NCBI GenBank assembly: GCA_964631255.1
Contig: CAZVWS010000010.1
Coordinates: 1 to 50,061 of the forward strand
DNA length: 50,061 nucleotides
Source: JBGZFC01 sp964631255
GTDB taxonomy: Bacteria > Bacteroidota > Bacteroidia > Bacteroidales > Dysgonomonadaceae
Reading direction: 5' to 3'
Numbering within the stretch: position 1 is the first letter of the stretch; the number at the start of each line of letters is the position of its first letter. This document shows, one piece after another, positions 25,960 through 34,470 of this stretch. A model generated the notes under the pieces. It saw nothing but the letters and a program-made list of their open reading frames with translations, had not been told where the DNA came from and ran no database searches. The position numbers were made by a program, and so were the translations under genes.

Positions 25960-28583
25960 CTAATTACCTTTCACAATTTTCTTTATCTCGTTCAATTTAT
26001 TCAATGCATCCAAAGGTGTTAAGTTGTTGACATCCAGATGTAAAATTTCGTCCCGAATTTGGCTCAAAATAGGATCGTCCAATTGGAAAAAGTTGAGTTG
26101 GTAACCTTCTCGTTTTTCAATGAAATCGCTGATTGGTTTTTTTAGCCCCTCTTTTCTGTTGTTTGCCTCCATTTCACCCAAAATGGTATCGGCTCTTTTG
26201 ATGATACTTTGCGGCATACCAGCCATTTTGGCTACATGAATACCAAAACTGTGCGCACTGCCGCCGGGCAACAGTTTGCGGATGAAAATTATTTTGTTAT
26301 CAACTTCTTTTACGGCAACATTGAAGTTTTTTATACGTTTAAACGAGGTTTCCATCTCATTCAGTTCGTGGTAGTGGGTGGCAAAAAGTGTTTTTGCACG
26401 TGCTTTGGGTTGTTCGTGCAAGTATTCAACTATTGCCCACGCGATAGAAATACCATCGTAAGTGCTTGTTCCTCTTCCCAATTCATCAAATAAAACCAAA
26501 CTTTTTGGGGTTACATTATTCAAAATATTTGCCGCCTCGTTNNNNNNNNNNTCATCTCTACCATAAAAGTAGATTCGCCCATCGAGATGTTGTCTGATGC
26601 ACCTACTCGCGTGAAAACCTTGTCAACCAACCCAATCTCTGCCGATTCTGCCGGCACGAAACAGCCAATTTGTGCCATGATGGTAATGAGAGCAGTCTGG
26701 CGCAAAAGAGCCGATTTTCCCGCCATGTTTGGTCCGGTAATGATGATGATTTGCTGTGTGTTGTTGTCCAAATAGAGGTCATTGGGCACAAAAACTTCGC
26801 CCGGAGGCAACTGTTTTTCTATTACCGGATGTCGTCCGTTTTTAATATTGATTGCTTCCGATTCATTTATTCGGGGGTGAATATAGTTGTTTTGTTGCGA
26901 AACTTTGGCAAACGACAGCAGGCAATCTGCCCGCGCTATCATGGCTGCATTTATCTGAATTGTAGGGATATAGTCGATAAGACTCTGCACCAGATTGGTG
27001 TAAATCTTGTTTTCGAGAGCGATAATTTTCTCTTCGGCACCCAATATTTTTTCTTCATACATTTTCAGCTCTTCGGTAATGTATCGTTCTGCATTCACGA
27101 GCGTTTGCTTGCGAATCCAGTCGGTGGGGACTTTGTCTTTGTGCGTGTGCCGCACTTCGATATAATAACCGAAAACATTGTTGAAAGCAACTTTGAGCGA
27201 TGGTATGCCCGTTTTCTGGCTTTCGCGCTGTTGCAGTTGTAATAAATAATCTTTGCCCGAGTAGGCAATTTCGCGTAACTCGTCCAATTCCGCATCGACC
27301 CCTTTTTGGATAAAACCTCCTTTTGCAACGAGTGTTGGAGGGTCGGCAACTATCTCTTTTTCAATTCTATCACGTATCAAAAGACATGGGTTGAGTTTTT
27401 CTCCGATTTCGTGTAGACTGGTGTTGTCCGAAGCCAAAAAAGCTTCACGAATAGGTTTGATTGCCGTTAATGCCACTTTTAGCTGTACCACCTCGCGTGG
27501 CGAAATTCTGCCGACGGCTGCTTTGGAGATGATACGTTCCAAATCGCCGATGAGCGACAATTTTTCTTCCAGAAATTTTTTGAGTTCCGTGTCGCGAAAA
27601 AAATACTCCACCACGTTTAGTCTGTCTTCTATGGGTTTTATATCTTTCAGGGGAAACATAATCCAACGGCGAAGCAGTCGTGCACCCATGGGCGAAGTGG
27701 TTTTGTCCAAAATATCGAGCAGGCTTTTGCCGCTTTCATTCATGGTGGACACCAATTCCAGGCTGCGAGTCGTGAACTTATCCAAACGTACATATCGCTC
27801 TTCTTCAATGCGTTTTAGCGAAGAGATATGTCCTATTTGGGTGTGGTGCGTGATATCTAAATAGTGTAAAATGGCACTCGATGCCACGATGCCCAGCGAG
27901 TAGTTTTCTACGCCAAATCCTTTCAGGTTTTTTGTCTGAAAGTGGCTTAACAGGCGGTCGTTTGCGGCATCTTCGGTAAAAATCCAATCATCTAACTCGA
28001 ATAGGAAATAGTGTGGTCCGAAGTTCTCCTCGAAACTTTTTTTGCTGCCCCGTTCAATGAGAATCTCTTTGGGTGAGAAGCCCGATAATAGTTTGTCTAT
28101 ATCGTCTTTTGTGCCTTCGGTAGTGAGAAATTCGCCGGTTGAAATATCGAGAAAAGCGATGCCGAATTGTCTGTTTTTGCTGTGGATGGCGCACAAAAAA
28201 TTGTTCTCTTTGTGATTGAGAATATTATCGCCGATAGAAACTCCAGGCGTTACCAACTCGGTGATGCCACGTTTCACGATTTTTTTTGTCAATTTGGGAT
28301 CTTCCAATTGGTCGCAAATGGCCACACGTTTTCCGGCTCGCACCAGCTTGGGCAAATAGGTGTCGAGGGCGTGATGCGGAAATCCAGCCAGTTCTACAAA
28401 CTGTGCCGACCCATTTGCTCGCCTTGTGAGGGTGATGCCCAATATTTCTGAAGCAACGATGGCATCGTCCGAAAAAGTTTCATAAAAGTCGCCAACTCGA
28501 AACAGCAAGATAGCGTCGGGATGTTTCTGTTTTATCTCGACATACTGTTTCATCATTGGCGTTTCCGCAATTTTTTTTGCCAT
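25960..28583 (-). CDS. mutS: DNA mismatch repair protein MutS, reading frame broken by an assembly gap
   Basis: MutS recognises mispaired bases and small loops and starts methyl-independent mismatch repair with MutL. The mismatch-binding motif FYE is at 33-35. Connector, lever and clamp regions follow. Walker A is TGPNMAGKS, and Walker B with its signature is SLVLFDELGRGTST, followed by the helix-turn-helix end. Ten Ns at 26542-26551 break the frame, so it appears as two pieces of 687 and 187 residues. The flanks read FMVEM and EAANILNNV; homologues have VEMNEAANIL-type sequence without extra residues. The break is therefore almost certainly an artefact, and a one-base contig overlap would restore an 870-residue protein. 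A TAnnTTTG promoter lies 28 nt upstream. Confidence 0.93.
26542..26551. other. assembly gap (10 N) inside mutS
   Basis: Ten undetermined bases lie in the Walker B-proximal part of mutS. On the minus strand the flanks are GAGATGA before and AACGAGGCGG after the gap. Joining them with one shared A gives in-frame GAG ATG AAC GAG GCG, so the N run is probably a fixed-length placeholder and not real missing sequence. Confidence 0.9.
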
Positions 28584-28611
28584 TTTCTTATTCCCGTTTT
28601 TTTGAGGAAAG

Positions 28612-28619
28612 CAAAGATA
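28612..28619 (-). promoter_or_regulatory. Bacteroidetes -7 element for mutS
   Basis: The minus strand reads TATCTTTG, an exact TAnnTTTG match 28 nt before the mutS ATG. It lies between the end of the upstream sirtuin gene and mutS, so mutS can be transcribed on its own. Confidence 0.6.
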
Positions 28620-28674
28620 CCTATTTTTTTCTAAATGTAAATCGTACCCTATATTACATCAATTGAAATTTTGG

Positions 28675-29358
28675 TTATTGTAGCAGTTTTATTAGTTCGG
28701 CAACACCTTCCGATGCACCTTTTTTGATGTGGTGAATGTCGGCACGATTTGTTCGCACATCTTTCGGGTCGATTAAGAAAACGGGGACATTTTTTTGCAC
28801 GTAATTGAGCAAACCTGCTGCCGGATACACATTCATCGAAGTGCCGATAACTACAAAAATATCTGCCAGTTGCGTCAACTCGATGGCGGGTTCTATCATG
28901 GGCACTGCTTCGCCAAACCAAACAATGTGTGGTCGCAATTGTGAACCCAACTCGCATTTGTCGCCAATGTGTATATCGCACTTTTCGGGCGACAGTTCAT
29001 AAATACGCGTCTCGTCTTTGGTGGAACGTGCTTTCATCAGCTCTCCATGCAAATGTAACACATGTGTACTTCCCGCCTGTTCGTGTAGGTTGTCGATGTT
29101 TTGTGTGATGATGTAAGTTTCAAAGTTTTTTTCTAATTCTGCCAAAAGTAGGTGTCCTTGATTTGGTTTTGCTTGAAGCAACTCTCTGCGACGGTGGTTG
29201 TAGAAATCGAGAACCAATTGTGGATTGGCTGCAAACCCTTCGTGTGTAGCAACTTGCTCTACCGGATATTTTTCCCACAAACCGTCCGAGTCGCGAAAAG
29301 TAGCGATGCCGCTTTCGGCGCTCATTCCTGCACCGGTAAGAATAACTAATTTTTTCAT
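28675..29358 (-). CDS. cobB: NAD-dependent protein deacylase (class III sirtuin, CobB type)
   Basis: Sirtuins remove acyl groups from lysines using NAD+. NAD-binding GAGMSAESGIATFRD is at 10-24, TQNIDNLHEQAG at 85-96, and the catalytic His104 lies in LHLHGE. Tyr53 and Arg56 in FYNHRRREL form the YxxR pair that selects succinyl and malonyl lysine in SIRT5 and CobB, so desuccinylase activity is inferred. The zinc module normally has four cysteines; here only Cys127 and Cys135 remain and no CxxC pair is present, a loss also seen in other Bacteroidetes sirtuins. The leader contains an eight-copy 7-bp repeat. Confidence 0.92.
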   Translation of the reverse strand: MKKLVILTGAGMSAESGIATFRDSDGLWEKYPVEQVATHEGFAANPQLVLDFYNHRRRELLQAKPNQGHLLLAELEKNFETYIITQNIDNLHEQAGSTHVLHLHGELMKARSTKDETRIYELSPEKCDIHIGDKCELGSQLRPHIVWFGEAVPMIEPAIELTQLADIFVVIGTSMNVYPAAGLLNYVQKNVPVFLIDPKDVRTNRADIHHIKKGASEGVAELIKLLQ

Positions 29359-29375
29359 TTGTTTATAATTTTAGA

Positions 29376-29431
29376 GCCAAGAACCAAGAATCAAGAACCA
29401 AGAATCAAGAACCAAGATTCAAGAATCAAGA
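29376..29431. repeat. tandem 7-bp repeat, eight copies
   Basis: Eight consecutive heptamers of the form (A/G/T)(C/T)CAAGA run without interruption for 56 bp. ACCAAGA and ATCAAGA alternate in the middle, giving a 14-bp higher period. The array lies 17 nt before the sirtuin start codon on the minus strand. A two- to three-unit version occurs at 5671-5687 before the Crp/Fnr gene. Confidence 0.9.
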
Positions 29432-29530
29432 CTTTTAGATTTGTTGACTTTTTAGTTTTATTTTTTGTCCTTCCCACCACAAATATAGTTTTTTATCTGC
29501 AAAATGCGAAGTTATTCCATATTAAAATTG

Positions 29531-29538
29531 TACTTTTG
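29531..29538 (+). promoter_or_regulatory. Bacteroidetes -7 element for the FKBP gene pair
   Basis: TACTTTTG, an exact TAnnTTTG match, lies 29 nt before the ATG at 29568. Confidence 0.55.
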
Positions 29539-29567
29539 TTGCCAAATTACAAAATAAAAATTTAGAA

Positions 29568-30152
29568 ATGGAAAAATTAAGTTACGCCTTGGGTATGAGT
29601 ATGGCTTCCAATTTTTTGAACTCGGGTTTAAATAAAATGGATGTGGCATCATTTACGAAAGCATTCAAAGAAGTGATGGGTAATGAATCTACCGACTTAT
29701 CTCCCCAAGAAGCAAATCAAATAATACAAGAATATTTCAGTAAAAAACAAGACGAAATGTTGAATAAAAATTTAGAAGCGGGGCTTGCATTCCTCGAAGA
29801 GAATAAAAAAAGAAGTGGCGTCGTGGCTTTGCCCAGCGGATTGCAGTACGAAATTTTGACCGAAGGTAAAGGCGAAAAGCCAAAAGCTACCGACAAAGTA
29901 AAATGCCACTATCACGGTACATTGTTAGACGGAACGGTGTTCGATAGCTCGGTACAACGTGGTCAGCATGCCGTATTTGGTGTAAACCAGGTGATACAAG
30001 GTTGGGTAGAGGCTTTACAATTGATGCCCGTTGGCTCTAAATGGCGTCTGTTTATTCCGTCCGATTTGGCTTACGGTACACATGGTGCCGGAAACTCTAT
30101 CGAGCCCAATTCAACACTCATTTTCGACGTAGAACTACTCGGAATTAATTAA
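29568..30152 (+). CDS. FKBP-type peptidyl-prolyl cis-trans isomerase, cytoplasmic (FklB-like)
   Basis: This 194-residue proline isomerase has a helical N-terminal dimerisation domain (about 1-80, KLSYALGMSMASNFLNSG) and a C-terminal FKBP fold (about 88-194). Conserved residues are seen in VKCHYHGTLLDGTVFDSS, VIQGWVEALQLMPVGSKW and LAYGTHGAGNSIEPNSTL. No signal peptide is present, so it should be cytoplasmic or exported by other means. It sits 38 nt before a lipoprotein paralogue in the same orientation; the two FKBP domains are clearly related, which suggests a local duplication. Confidence 0.92.
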   Translation: MEKLSYALGMSMASNFLNSGLNKMDVASFTKAFKEVMGNESTDLSPQEANQIIQEYFSKKQDEMLNKNLEAGLAFLEENKKRSGVVALPSGLQYEILTEGKGEKPKATDKVKCHYHGTLLDGTVFDSSVQRGQHAVFGVNQVIQGWVEALQLMPVGSKWRLFIPSDLAYGTHGAGNSIEPNSTLIFDVELLGIN

Positions 30153-30190
30153 GTAAAACAAATTCATATCAAATTAATAAAAAAAGAAAA

Positions 30191-31207
30191 ATGAAAAGAA
30201 GATTTTTTTATGCACTCGGTGCGGTAGTTGTAAGTGGTGTCATGCTCGTTTCGTGCAACAAAACTGCCGGTTCAAAAGTTTCTTTGAATAACTCGCTCGA
30301 TAGCTTATCTTATGCATACGGAGTGAATTTGGCTGATCAAGGTTTGGTACAATTTCTGGAACAATCCGGTGTTATGCAAAATACTACCATGCTCGACTAC
30401 GAATACCAAGCCCGAATGGCTACAATGACCGACTCGGCAATGATACAAAAATTGGAAAAAGAGCTAAAACACAAAAAAGATTCGTTGAACAAATTGAACG
30501 GACCTAAATTAAACGATTTTATCAGAGGGTTGAAAGAAGCGATGAATAAAGACCCAAAAGAATCGGCTTATATCAAAGGTCTGAGTCTTGGTACGCAAAT
30601 GGTTGAACAAATGATACCACAACTTAACAGCGATTTGGCGGCTTTAGATTCTACACAAAAAGTAAACAATGACCAATTTCTTGCCGGAATTATAAGTGTT
30701 TTGAAAAACAGCGAAATGCCTATCTCTCGTGCCGAAGCAGGCGCATTTGTTCAGAAGGAGATGAATAAAATGCAAGAAGCTCAAATGAAAAAACACGAAG
30801 AAGAAATGAGGTTGCAATATAAAGACAGCATTGCAGCAGGTGAAGCATTCATGATGGAAAATGCAAAAAGACCCGAAGTGGTAACACTGCCCAGTGGTTT
30901 GCAATACGAAATAATAAAAAAAGGAAACGGCGAAATCCCAACTGCAGAAAGCAGAGTGAAAGTGCGCTACCACGGTACATTGCTCAATGGAACTGTTTTT
31001 GATAGTAATATGGAAGAAGAACCGGTTACATTTAATGTAAACCAGGTAATCAAAGGTTGGCAAGAGGGATTGCAACTGATGCCCGTTGGCTCCAAATGGA
31101 AATTATACATACCTTACCAATTGGCTTATGGTGCGCAAAGTATGGGTGCTATTCATCCTTTTTCTAACTTGATTTTCGATGTAGAAATGGTCGGAATAGA
31201 GAAATAA
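30191..31207 (+). CDS. FKBP-type peptidyl-prolyl isomerase lipoprotein (FkpA-like)
   Basis: The 338-residue lipoprotein has lipobox LVSC (Cys22; MKRRFFYALGAVVVSG signal). A long charged helical N-terminal domain (about 30-225) provides chaperone and dimerisation surface. The FKBP domain lies at about 230-338 with VKVRYHGTLLNGTVFDSN, VIKGWQEGLQLMPVGSKW and LAYGAQSMGAI. It should act in the periplasm on outer-membrane proteins. The N-terminal half is longer than in E. coli FkpA because an FKBP_N-like segment appears twice (SYAYGVNLADQG and YIKGLSLGTQM). A perfect terminator follows. Confidence 0.9.
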   Translation: MKRRFFYALGAVVVSGVMLVSCNKTAGSKVSLNNSLDSLSYAYGVNLADQGLVQFLEQSGVMQNTTMLDYEYQARMATMTDSAMIQKLEKELKHKKDSLNKLNGPKLNDFIRGLKEAMNKDPKESAYIKGLSLGTQMVEQMIPQLNSDLAALDSTQKVNNDQFLAGIISVLKNSEMPISRAEAGAFVQKEMNKMQEAQMKKHEEEMRLQYKDSIAAGEAFMMENAKRPEVVTLPSGLQYEIIKKGNGEIPTAESRVKVRYHGTLLNGTVFDSNMEEEPVTFNVNQVIKGWQEGLQLMPVGSKWKLYIPYQLAYGAQSMGAIHPFSNLIFDVEMVGIEK

Positions 31208-31272
31208 GAACAGATTATTTTTGACTTTGAAAGAAGAACTTTTTTCATCGCTCTAAAAATACGACACTTTAT

Positions 31273-31311
31273 AAAAAACAACAATCGGTTAGTCCGGTTG
31301 TTGTTTTTTTT
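31273..31311 (+). terminator. intrinsic terminator after the FKBP pair
   Basis: AACAACAATCGG (31277-31288) pairs with CCGGTTGTTGTT (31294-31305) over 12 bp with one G-U, around the loop TTAGT. Eight or more T residues follow. Confidence 0.85.
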
Positions 31312-31392
31312 GTGAAAATGAGTAGGAAACCTACTTTTCGATAGAAAAACGAAGGACGAAAAATTGGGTAGCGAATAAAAAACGTCCAATTG

Positions 31393-31423
31393 TTTGCTAT
31401 CTCGAAAGATTGTTGTATCTTTG
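31393..31423 (+). promoter_or_regulatory. full consensus Bacteroidetes promoter for tRNA-Cys
   Basis: TTTG at 31393-31396 and TATCTTTG at 31416-31423 are separated by exactly 19 nt, the complete -33/-7 consensus. It lies 17 nt before the tRNA 5' end. Confidence 0.8.
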
Positions 31424-31440
31424 CATCCGCTTTATGATTC

Positions 31441-31511
31441 GGTACCTTGACCGAGTGGCTAGGTAGCGGTCTGCAAAACCGTGTACGGCGGTTCGAATCC
31501 GCCAGGTACCT
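31441..31511 (+). tRNA. tRNA-Cys (GCA anticodon)
   Basis: The 71-nt tRNA has acceptor arms GGTACCT (31441-31447) and AGGTACC (31504-31510) with discriminator T. The anticodon loop is CTGCAAA with anticodon GCA. The T arm is GGCGGTTCGAATCCGCC. CCA is not encoded. It has its own consensus promoter and a terminator hairpin just downstream, so it is a single-gene unit. Confidence 0.95.
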
Positions 31512-31522
31512 CTGAAAAATAA

Positions 31523-31560
31523 GGGAATAGAAAAACTTTTACATTCTATTCCTTTTTTTG
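31523..31560 (+). terminator. intrinsic terminator after tRNA-Cys
   Basis: GGAATAGAA (31524-31532) pairs perfectly with TTCTATTCC (31544-31552) around an 11-nt loop. Seven Ts follow. Confidence 0.8.
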
Positions 31561-31683
31561 TTTTTGTATAGAATTGTTTTTTCAAGAAAACGGCAATAGC
31601 AATTTCTTCCTATAGCCTATCTTTTGTAGAAAATAGAATACGACTCGAATTAATACAACTAAAAAGTATAAAAACGGAGAATC

Positions 31684-32823
31684 ATGCAATTCAAATCATT
31701 CAAATTTTTAACACGCCGTCGCATAGAAGCCGCGATATTTCTTATTCTCTTTTTCGCCATTTTTTCCTTCATCGGAAATAAAATGACTTTGCCCAACATG
31801 CTCAACACCATCATGCAAACGTCTTATAGTTTGCTCATCGAAACGGTGCTTTACATCATGGGTATTACCGTTTTATCGGGTGCTTTGGGCAAACTGCTTA
31901 CCGAATTTGGAGTAGTCCGATTGTTGGAGGTTATTCTGAAACCGCTTATGAAACCGCTTTACAACTTGCCGGGTGTGGCAGCTTTGGGAGCTATCATGAC
32001 CTTCTTGTCGGACAATCCCGCCATCATCAGTTTGGCAAAAGACCCCAATTTTAGCAAATACTTCAAAAAGTACCAACTCATTTCGCTCACCAATTTCGGA
32101 ACGGCTTTTGGTATGGGATTGGTTGTTATCATCTTCATGGCCGGAAAAGGTTATGCTTCGGCAGCCGTTATTGGATTGGTAGGCGCTGTTATTGGCAGTA
32201 TCGTCTCCACCCGATTGATGCAAAGATCAATTCTGAAAGAATTTCCACAATTTAAGGTGGAAGAAGTAGTTGGTGGCGACGAACAACAAATTTCATTCAA
32301 ATCGGAAGGAAGTGTATTTCTTCGTATGCTCAATGCAATTCTCGATGGAGGAAAAACCGGTGTCGATTTAGGATTGGCAATCATTCCAGGGGTATTGATT
32401 ATCTCTACTTTTGTGATGATTCTGACCTTTGGACCCGGTCCCGACGGATATACCGGAAGTGCCTACGAAGGTATCGCCCTGTTGCCTTACTTGGCAGGAA
32501 AAATAAATTTCGTATTCGAATGGTTGTTTGGTTTTGAAAATCCCGCGCTTATTGCTTTCCCAATCACTTCGTTGGGTGCCGTAGGAGCCGCGTTGGGATT
32601 GGTGCCACGCTTTATCCAAGAAGGACTGATAGATGGAAACGCCATTGCTGTTTTTACCGCTATGGGAATGTGTTGGAGCGGCTACCTCAGCACGCATACC
32701 GCCATGCTCGATTCATTGGGTTACAGAGAACTAACCGGTAAAGCCATTTTATCGCACACCGTTGGCGGATTGTGCGCCGGCATTGCGGCACATTGGTTGT
32801 TTGTATTGGTTTCGTTATTCTAA
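31684..32823 (+). CDS. nucleoside-recognition (Gate) domain integral membrane protein
   Basis: This 379-residue membrane protein has about nine hydrophobic helices. Gate-domain motifs appear in both halves: MTFLSDNPAIISLAKDPNF with NFGTAFGMGLVVIIFMAG, and GFENPALIAFPITSLGAVGAALG with AMGMCWSGYLSTHTAM. It resembles the CNT/SpmAB-related nucleoside recognition families that may transport nucleosides or small cations; no substrate is proven. It is transcribed alone, 172 nt after tRNA-Cys, and converges on the ABC exporter gene. Confidence 0.8.
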   Translation: MQFKSFKFLTRRRIEAAIFLILFFAIFSFIGNKMTLPNMLNTIMQTSYSLLIETVLYIMGITVLSGALGKLLTEFGVVRLLEVILKPLMKPLYNLPGVAALGAIMTFLSDNPAIISLAKDPNFSKYFKKYQLISLTNFGTAFGMGLVVIIFMAGKGYASAAVIGLVGAVIGSIVSTRLMQRSILKEFPQFKVEEVVGGDEQQISFKSEGSVFLRMLNAILDGGKTGVDLGLAIIPGVLIISTFVMILTFGPGPDGYTGSAYEGIALLPYLAGKINFVFEWLFGFENPALIAFPITSLGAVGAALGLVPRFIQEGLIDGNAIAVFTAMGMCWSGYLSTHTAMLDSLGYRELTGKAILSHTVGGLCAGIAAHWLFVLVSLF

Positions 32824-32860
32824 CGATTAGATATATAGGTAGATAGCTCTATCGATAGAA

Positions 32861-34468
32861 CTACAGATTTATAATTTCGTCGCAAAAATTAGCGACTTCG
32901 GGATGATGGGTGATAAAGAGGATAATTCTGTCGCCCATCTCTTTTTTTAGGTTAGTGAGAAATTGTTTTTCGGTGGCGACATCGAGGGCGGAGGTGGCTT
33001 CGTCTAACAACAAAATTTTACCGGGGCGCAATAGCGAACGAGCAATGGCAATACGCTGCGCCTGTCCTTCCGATAATCGTGCGCCTTTCTCACCAATAAC
33101 CGTATCCAAACCCTGCGCCAAATCGAAAACGAAGTTGGCAGATGCCGTTTTCAGAACCTTGTTCAACGCGGCATCATCAGCTTCGGGATTGCCGATGAGC
33201 AGGTTTTCGCGAATTGTTCCACTAAACAGCGAGCCGCCTTGCGGCACATAAACAAAATTGGAGCGTGTTTTTTCCGATATTTCCACTTCTTTGCCATTTC
33301 CTTTCAATTTAAGCTGACCTTTTTCCGGTTTCACAAGAGCCAAAAGCAAACGCAACAATGTTGTTTTTCCGGCACCGGTTTCGCCCATAACGGCAATCAT
33401 TTTTCCGGTTGTGGCAACAAAAGAAAAATTGGAAAGAATTGGCACTTCATCTTCGTAAGCAAAAGATATGTTTTCTATTTGAAGCGTAACATCTCTGTCG
33501 AGGAATATTTTTTCGCCGGTGTCTTCGGTTTCAAAATCGGTGAGAAAAGCTAACCTTTCTACCGAGGCTTTGGCTGCAATAATGCTTGGCAATAGACGCA
33601 TCAAATCAAACAACGGACGTTGCACACGAGCTACTAATTGCAAATAGGCAGTTACTGTACCGTATGTAATCGCACCTTTTGCCAGACCAAATACGCTCCA
33701 TAAAAAAGCCGCCATATATCCGCCATTAAAAGCCACGCTCATCAATCCATTGGCAAAAACGGAAACATTGGTTCGTTTATCTACACGTGCATGCAGTTGT
33801 GATTGCAATTTTCCTAAACGTTCTCGTTCGTTTTCCTGTTGTTCAAACGTGCGAATAACAATCTGATTTTGAATCGATTCTTCTATGAGCGAAGTGATAG
33901 AGCTTTCGCTTTCTTTTACCTGCATGGTATATTTTCGCATCTGCTTGTAGTAGGTTTTACTAAAAATAGCGATAAAAGGCATGATAACACCCAAAATAAG
34001 TGCCAGCATCGGGTCTAGTTTCAGTAAAATAAACAGTGCACCAACAAATTGCAAAGTAGCTGTGATGGCGGTAGGAAATCCATTGATAATCAGACCAACC
34101 AAATCGTCTGTGTCTCTGATAATGCGGGTAAGCATATCGCCACTGTGCATCGATTTTAAATCCAGCCAACGAATATAAAGCAGTCGCGTGAAAACTTTGT
34201 TGCGAGTTGCATTTGCCAATTTCACACTTGTCATATTGGTTAGCTTCGCTTCAATCAGACGGATAATAATTTGAAAAGAGAGCAAAACTACCAGTAAAAT
34301 GGCGTAGAGCGATAAGTCGCCTTCCAAATCTCCGGTTGCTATGTCGATTATTGTTTTTGAAAACCAAACAAACAACAAAGACAACGCAACTCCCAGAATG
34401 CCGAGTATAATTATACTCCAAATTCTGAGCCAATATCCTTTGGCAATGTGTCTGATAAATCGAAGCAT
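32861..34468 (-). CDS. ABC transporter, fused permease and ATPase (peptide exporter type)
   Basis: The protein has 535 residues from the ATG at 34468, which lies 2 nt after the preceding stop; the longer frame would overlap the whole end of that gene. A six-helix exporter membrane domain (about 1-310) precedes the ATPase. Walker A GETGAGKTT is at 362-370 and Walker B is KILLLDEATSALD. The signature is LSEGQAQR, with Glu replacing the usual second-position Gly. No N-terminal C39 peptidase domain is present, so any leader cleavage must come from another protein. It is the last gene of the kinase-peptidase-PqqD-nucleotidyltransferase operon and fits the D exporter of lasso-type clusters. Lipid A-like substrates cannot be excluded. 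Confidence 0.88.
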   Translation of the reverse strand: MLRFIRHIAKGYWLRIWSIIILGILGVALSLLFVWFSKTIIDIATGDLEGDLSLYAILLVVLLSFQIIIRLIEAKLTNMTSVKLANATRNKVFTRLLYIRWLDLKSMHSGDMLTRIIRDTDDLVGLIINGFPTAITATLQFVGALFILLKLDPMLALILGVIMPFIAIFSKTYYKQMRKYTMQVKESESSITSLIEESIQNQIVIRTFEQQENERERLGKLQSQLHARVDKRTNVSVFANGLMSVAFNGGYMAAFLWSVFGLAKGAITYGTVTAYLQLVARVQRPLFDLMRLLPSIIAAKASVERLAFLTDFETEDTGEKIFLDRDVTLQIENISFAYEDEVPILSNFSFVATTGKMIAVMGETGAGKTTLLRLLLALVKPEKGQLKLKGNGKEVEISEKTRSNFVYVPQGGSLFSGTIRENLLIGNPEADDAALNKVLKTASANFVFDLAQGLDTVIGEKGARLSEGQAQRIAIARSLLRPGKILLLDEATSALDVATEKQFLTNLKKEMGDRIILFITHHPEVANFCDEIINL

Positions 34469-34470
34469 AG

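Noticed and set aside
26670..27242. 190-codon plus-strand frame inside mutS
   Set aside because: It is antisense to conserved MutS domains and has no homologous features.
29376..29431. CRISPR-like repeat array
   Set aside because: The units are 7 bp in direct tandem without spacers, so it is a simple tandem repeat.
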